This document shows positions 61,071-64,000 of a stretch of 64,000 bases of DNA, piece after piece. This stretch comes from Polyangium jinanense. Its GTDB lineage: Bacteria; Myxococcota; Polyangia; Polyangiales; Polyangiaceae. The stretch covers positions 1 through 64,000 of the forward strand of contig NZ_JAGTJJ010000057.1 of the NCBI RefSeq assembly GCF_028435365.1. Reading direction: 5' to 3'. Position numbers and translations under genes: made by a program. Positions within the stretch are counted from its first letter, which is position 1; the number at the start of each line of letters is the position of its first letter. The notes below the pieces were generated by a model. It made no database searches. It worked only from the letters and a program-made list of their open reading frames with translations, and was not told the origin of the DNA.

Positions 61071-61548
61071 AGGAAAAAGCGCGCGGCGCGGGCGAAGCAA
61101 GGCAAGCCCCCTGCTCGGCCCGGGGCTACATCCCGGCCGCATCGAAATGGCCATGGCGGCCTCGGCGGACGGCGACGAACGCGTCTATCGGGTCCGCCTC
61201 GCCTCGGGCCGCCATCTCACGGCGCGCCTCGACGGCGCTGTCGCGCCCGATTTCGCCGAGGAATGCTTGCGAGGCGGGCGTACGGTCGTGCTCGTGGACG
61301 GGCCGGACGGGCCCCGGATCGCGGGCGCGCTCCAGGTCGCGAGCGCGATCGAAAAGGACGAACGCGGCACGCTCGCGCTCGAAGCGAAGCACCTGCGCGT
61401 CCGTGCCGATCAATCGATCGTGCTCGAAGTCCCCGGCGGATCCCTCGCGTTCGAGCCGGGCGGCGCGCTTCGCCTCGAAGGGGACAAACTCGTCATCGAC
61501 ATGGCCGCGCTCGTCCGCATTTTCGCGGCGCGGGTGGAGCTGCCGTGA
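61063..61548 (+). CDS. Small VgrG-associated protein (DUF6484-like)
   Basis: 161 residues, no signal peptide. A basic N-terminus, then 'RVRLASGRHLTARLDGAV', 'GGRTVVLVDGPDGPRIAGAL' and 'LALEAKHLRVRADQSIVLEV', a beta-rich sequence that ends in 'EGDKLVIDMAALVRIFAARV'. It resembles the short beta-helix of DUF3540/DUF6484 proteins that accompany VgrG. It overlaps both neighbours (8 nt with the VgrG before, GTGA with the VgrG after). Likely a tip or adaptor subunit, by context. Confidence 0.6.
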   Translation: MAEGKSARRGRSKASPLLGPGLHPGRIEMAMAASADGDERVYRVRLASGRHLTARLDGAVAPDFAEECLRGGRTVVLVDGPDGPRIAGALQVASAIEKDERGTLALEAKHLRVRADQSIVLEVPGGSLAFEPGGALRLEGDKLVIDMAALVRIFAARVELP

Positions 61549-64000
61549 CCCGCGTCTCCGCCGCGCTCCCTGGGGATCCGCCGCTCCGCCTCGTGCGTGT
61601 CGCAGGGCGCGAGCGCCTCGGCGAAATCGGGAGTTACGATCTCGATTTTTCGGGTCCCTCCTCCCCCGTCGTGCTGCCCTCGCACGTGCTGCGCGGGGCG
61701 TGCGTGCTGCGGTTCGAGACCACGGCGGGAGAGCGGCGATTTGCGGGCATCGTGATGCGGTTCGTCCTGGTCGCGACGGATCATGGACATGAGCGCATCT
61801 ACCGCGCCACCGTGCGCCCGCGCCTCGCCTTGCTGGAGTTGCGGCGTTTTCCGCGGGTGATCCGCGACCGCAGCGCGCCCGAGATCATCACCGAGCTCGC
61901 GCAGGCCGCGGGATACGAGCGGATCGAGGTGCGACTGACGGAAACGTATCCGCCACTCGACTGGTCGATTCAATACGACGAGACGGATGCGACGTTCGTC
62001 CGCCGCCTCTGCGAGGAGCACGGGCTTTCCTTTCGGTTCGAGGAAAACGACGGCACCGAGGTGCTCGTGATCGAGGACGACTCGACGCGCGCGGGTGACG
62101 CGTATCCCGAGCCGATTGCGATCGTCACGCGGGCGACGGCAAGCGAATCGCGGCCGTTCGTCACGCCCGTCATGGCCGCGCGGCAGCGTCGTCCGGGAAA
62201 GGTGATGTTGCGCGATCATGATCCCGAGCGGCCTGACCTGAAGCTCGAAGGCATGGCCGCGGACGGATCGAGCGTCGAGCAAAAGAACGAGATCTACGAG
62301 GCGCCGGGCGGATTCCGCTCGGGCGAGGCCGGGGAACGGGCCGCGAGACGGCGGCTCGAATCCCTGCGCGCGGATACCTCGACGCTCGCGCTGCGAACGA
62401 ATGCGCTCGCGCTCGCGCCCGGGCGCGCGGTCACGCTCGTCGAATCGGATCGAGCCTTCGGCCACGCGCGCGCCTCCGGCGTATGGTTCGTCGTGGCAAC
62501 CACGATCACGTGGAGCGCCGACGAGCCCGCGCTCGAAGCCACGGTGGAGGCCATTCCGAAGAACATCCCGTTCCGATTGCCACGCGTCACACCGAAGCCA
62601 CGCATCGACGGCGTGCAATCCGCAACCGTCACGGGCGCGCCGGGCCAGGAGATCGACACCGACGCGCTCGGCCGCGTCCACGTCGCATTCCACTGGGACG
62701 TGCGTGGCCCGAAGGATCACCGAAGCAGCCTTCCCGTGCGCGTGACGCAGCCCGAGGCGCCGGCTGGCTTCGTCCTGCCGCGCGTGGGCTGGGAGGTCTT
62801 CGTCGCCTTCGAGGACGGCGATCCCGAGCGCCCGATCGTCCTCGGGCGCTCGTACAATGGAAAGCAGCTCCCGCCGTTGCCGCTGCCCGCGAACAAGACG
62901 GCGAGCGTGCTCGCGACCGACAGTTCCCCTGGCGCGGCCGCGCGCACCACGATTCAGCTCGACGACGCCGCGGGCCGGCAACACATGCTTTTCTCCGCGC
63001 CGTTTGGCCGGGACGACCATGTGTACGGCGATTCGCGCACGGAGACCCGGAAAAACGAGAATGCCGAGGTCCTGGGGAGCGTGACGTCTTCGGTCGGCGC
63101 GGACGAGACGGTGAGCGTGCACCTCGGGTGGTCCGCGTCGTACGGGTCGCGCACGGTGACGGTGGGCGCGACGCAAAAGCAGACCGCGGGCGGGAGCTTC
63201 GTCACGCAGGTGAAAGGGACGGAGGCCGTCTCCGTGGGCGGAATGCTCGCCGAGCAAGTGGGCAGCCCCGTGAAGGGCGCCGCGAATCTGCTCTTTTCCA
63301 CGGCGCTCGCGGGCGTGGGCTCGCGCGGGACGGCGGGCGCGATCGTGGCGGCGGGGCTCGGCGTGGGCCGGGCCGCCATCGAGGGATTTTCCGCGGGCGC
63401 CGAAAAGGGCGCGGCCGCGGCGGCCGGAATGGGTTTGGCCGGGATGGCCGCCTCGATGGTGCCGGGCGGCGATGCGATCCTCGCGAGCGTGACCGGTTCG
63501 TCGAAGCCGATGCCCTGGGATCACGGCCGTCCTCCCGAGGGCGAAGTCGCGGCGGGCGGAGGCGCATCGGGCGTGAGCGGGGCGAGCGGCAAGGGGGGCC
63601 CGGGGCCGGGACACCGGGCGACGCTCGTCGAGGGACCTTATTCGGAAATGGTCGGCGGCGTGTATGCCGTGATGACGCCGGGCGCCGTCTCGTGGGTGAC
63701 GCTCGGCCCCTCGACGATGCTCGTGAATGGCAGCCACACGACGGAGACGACGAAGGCCGGCATGCAGGTGGCGGGCGCGATGAACGAATCGCTCGGATCG
63801 CTATCGCTCACGAGCGCCAAAAACATCGCACGCAAGGTAAAGGGCCTCGTGCAGAGCGACGTGAGCGGCGCGCGCGAGGTGAGCGCAGGCGGCGAGTATC
63901 GCATGACGGCGCAAGCGTCGCTCTCGCTCTCGGTCGGGGGTGACTTGACGCTCTCGGGCGGGACCGTGACCTTCAAATGCGGCGGGGCGGAAATCTCGGC
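61545..64000 (+). CDS. vgrG: VgrG spike protein, third of the right-hand module, runs off the window
   Basis: At least 818 codons, start GTG at 61545 inside the previous stop (GTGA); the 3' end lies outside the window. gp27-like ('WSIQYDETDATFVRRLCEEH'), OB fold ('GQEIDTDALGRVHVAFHWD', 'VGWEVFVAFEDGDPERP'), then the beginning of a beta-helix ('GRDDHVYGDSRTETRKNENA'). At about residues 580-650 there is an unusual Gly/Ala-rich hydrophobic stretch ('AGAIVAAGLGVGRAAIEGF', 'GAAAAAGMGLAGMAASMV'). It looks like a helical hairpin inserted in the beta-helix. The spike coils resume after it ('YSEMVGGVYAVMTPGAV'). Confidence 0.88.
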   Translation, partial: MTRVSAALPGDPPLRLVRVAGRERLGEIGSYDLDFSGPSSPVVLPSHVLRGACVLRFETTAGERRFAGIVMRFVLVATDHGHERIYRATVRPRLALLELRRFPRVIRDRSAPEIITELAQAAGYERIEVRLTETYPPLDWSIQYDETDATFVRRLCEEHGLSFRFEENDGTEVLVIEDDSTRAGDAYPEPIAIVTRATASESRPFVTPVMAARQRRPGKVMLRDHDPERPDLKLEGMAADGSSVEQKNEIYEAPGGFRSGEAGERAARRRLESLRADTSTLALRTNALALAPGRAVTLVESDRAFGHARASGVWFVVATTITWSADEPALEATVEAIPKNIPFRLPRVTPKPRIDGVQSATVTGAPGQEIDTDALGRVHVAFHWDVRGPKDHRSSLPVRVTQPEAPAGFVLPRVGWEVFVAFEDGDPERPIVLGRSYNGKQLPPLPLPANKTASVLATDSSPGAAARTTIQLDDAAGRQHMLFSAPFGRDDHVYGDSRTETRKNENAEVLGSVTSSVGADETVSVHLGWSASYGSRTVTVGATQKQTAGGSFVTQVKGTEAVSVGGMLAEQVGSPVKGAANLLFSTALAGVGSRGTAGAIVAAGLGVGRAAIEGFSAGAEKGAAAAAGMGLAGMAASMVPGGDAILASVTGSSKPMPWDHGRPPEGEVAAGGGASGVSGASGKGGPGPGHRATLVEGPYSEMVGGVYAVMTPGAVSWVTLGPSTMLVNGSHTTETTKAGMQVAGAMNESLGSLSLTSAKNIARKVKGLVQSDVSGAREVSAGGEYRMTAQASLSLSVGGDLTLSGGTVTFKCGGAEIS

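Noticed and set aside
1..64000. Transfer RNA or ribosomal RNA genes
   Set aside because: I found no cloverleaf ending in CCA or conserved rRNA blocks in the intergenic regions.
56725..64000. Prophage tail module
   Set aside because: VgrG-type proteins resemble phage spikes, but no tape measure, sheath, tube or capsid genes are present, and the associated small protein fits T6SS loci.

Overview
This is GC-rich DNA (about 70% by eye) packed with genes on both strands. It looks like a chromosomal segment of a myxobacterium, probably Polyangiales (Sorangium/Polyangium type). The reasons are the three Ser/Thr-kinase genes (two of them giant kinase/ATPase/histidine-kinase hybrids), the many lipoproteins with Gly/Ser-rich linkers, the pentapeptide-repeat proteins, and several VgrG-family proteins without any sheath genes. 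This placement is inference from gene content; no marker gene is present.

Left region (208-13498) is a type VI-type spike and effector-delivery module. It holds a full-length VgrG (minus), a short VgrG, a 203-residue protein that resembles eukaryotic COMMD proteins, a beta-rich VgrG-tail-like protein, a DUF2169-pentapeptide fusion, a second pentapeptide protein, a DUF3540 protein, a DUF4150 (PAAR-like) protein fused to an S41 serine protease, and a convergent second DUF2169 protein. The protease fusion is the best candidate for delivered cargo. No immunity gene and no core tss genes are visible.

Middle region (13550-54854) is mixed. It has lipoproteins including an SGNH hydrolase (13550-21589), an AAA+ ATPase, cysK-cysE, a molybdopterin oxidoreductase with DUF1295 and SDR genes, and a PAS-STAS stressosome-like protein. 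Two tandem paralogous giant kinases follow (29103-40721), then a zinc-ribbon SDR, a DUF1992 protein, a second cysteine-synthase-fold enzyme coupled to a Cys-tRNA(Pro) deacylase, a membrane-anchored Ser/Thr kinase, a dienoyl-CoA isomerase, a second PAS-STAS protein, a cyclic-nucleotide-binding protein, an E2-like acyltransferase, a lipoprotein GH13 amylase and a DUF72 protein. Two intergenic regions (45244-45540 and 54895-55053) are arrays of perfect hairpins, mostly with 2-5 nt loops.

Right region (55171-64000) starts with a CHASE3 chemoreceptor. It then has a second spike operon of three VgrG proteins and one small VgrG-associated protein with overlapping stop and start codons; the last VgrG runs off the window. 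Both ends therefore carry T6SS spike/effector modules, and signalling and central-metabolism genes lie between them. At least eight genes lack a Shine-Dalgarno sequence but have a TAnnnT hexamer 6-9 nt before the start codon, which suggests leaderless transcripts.
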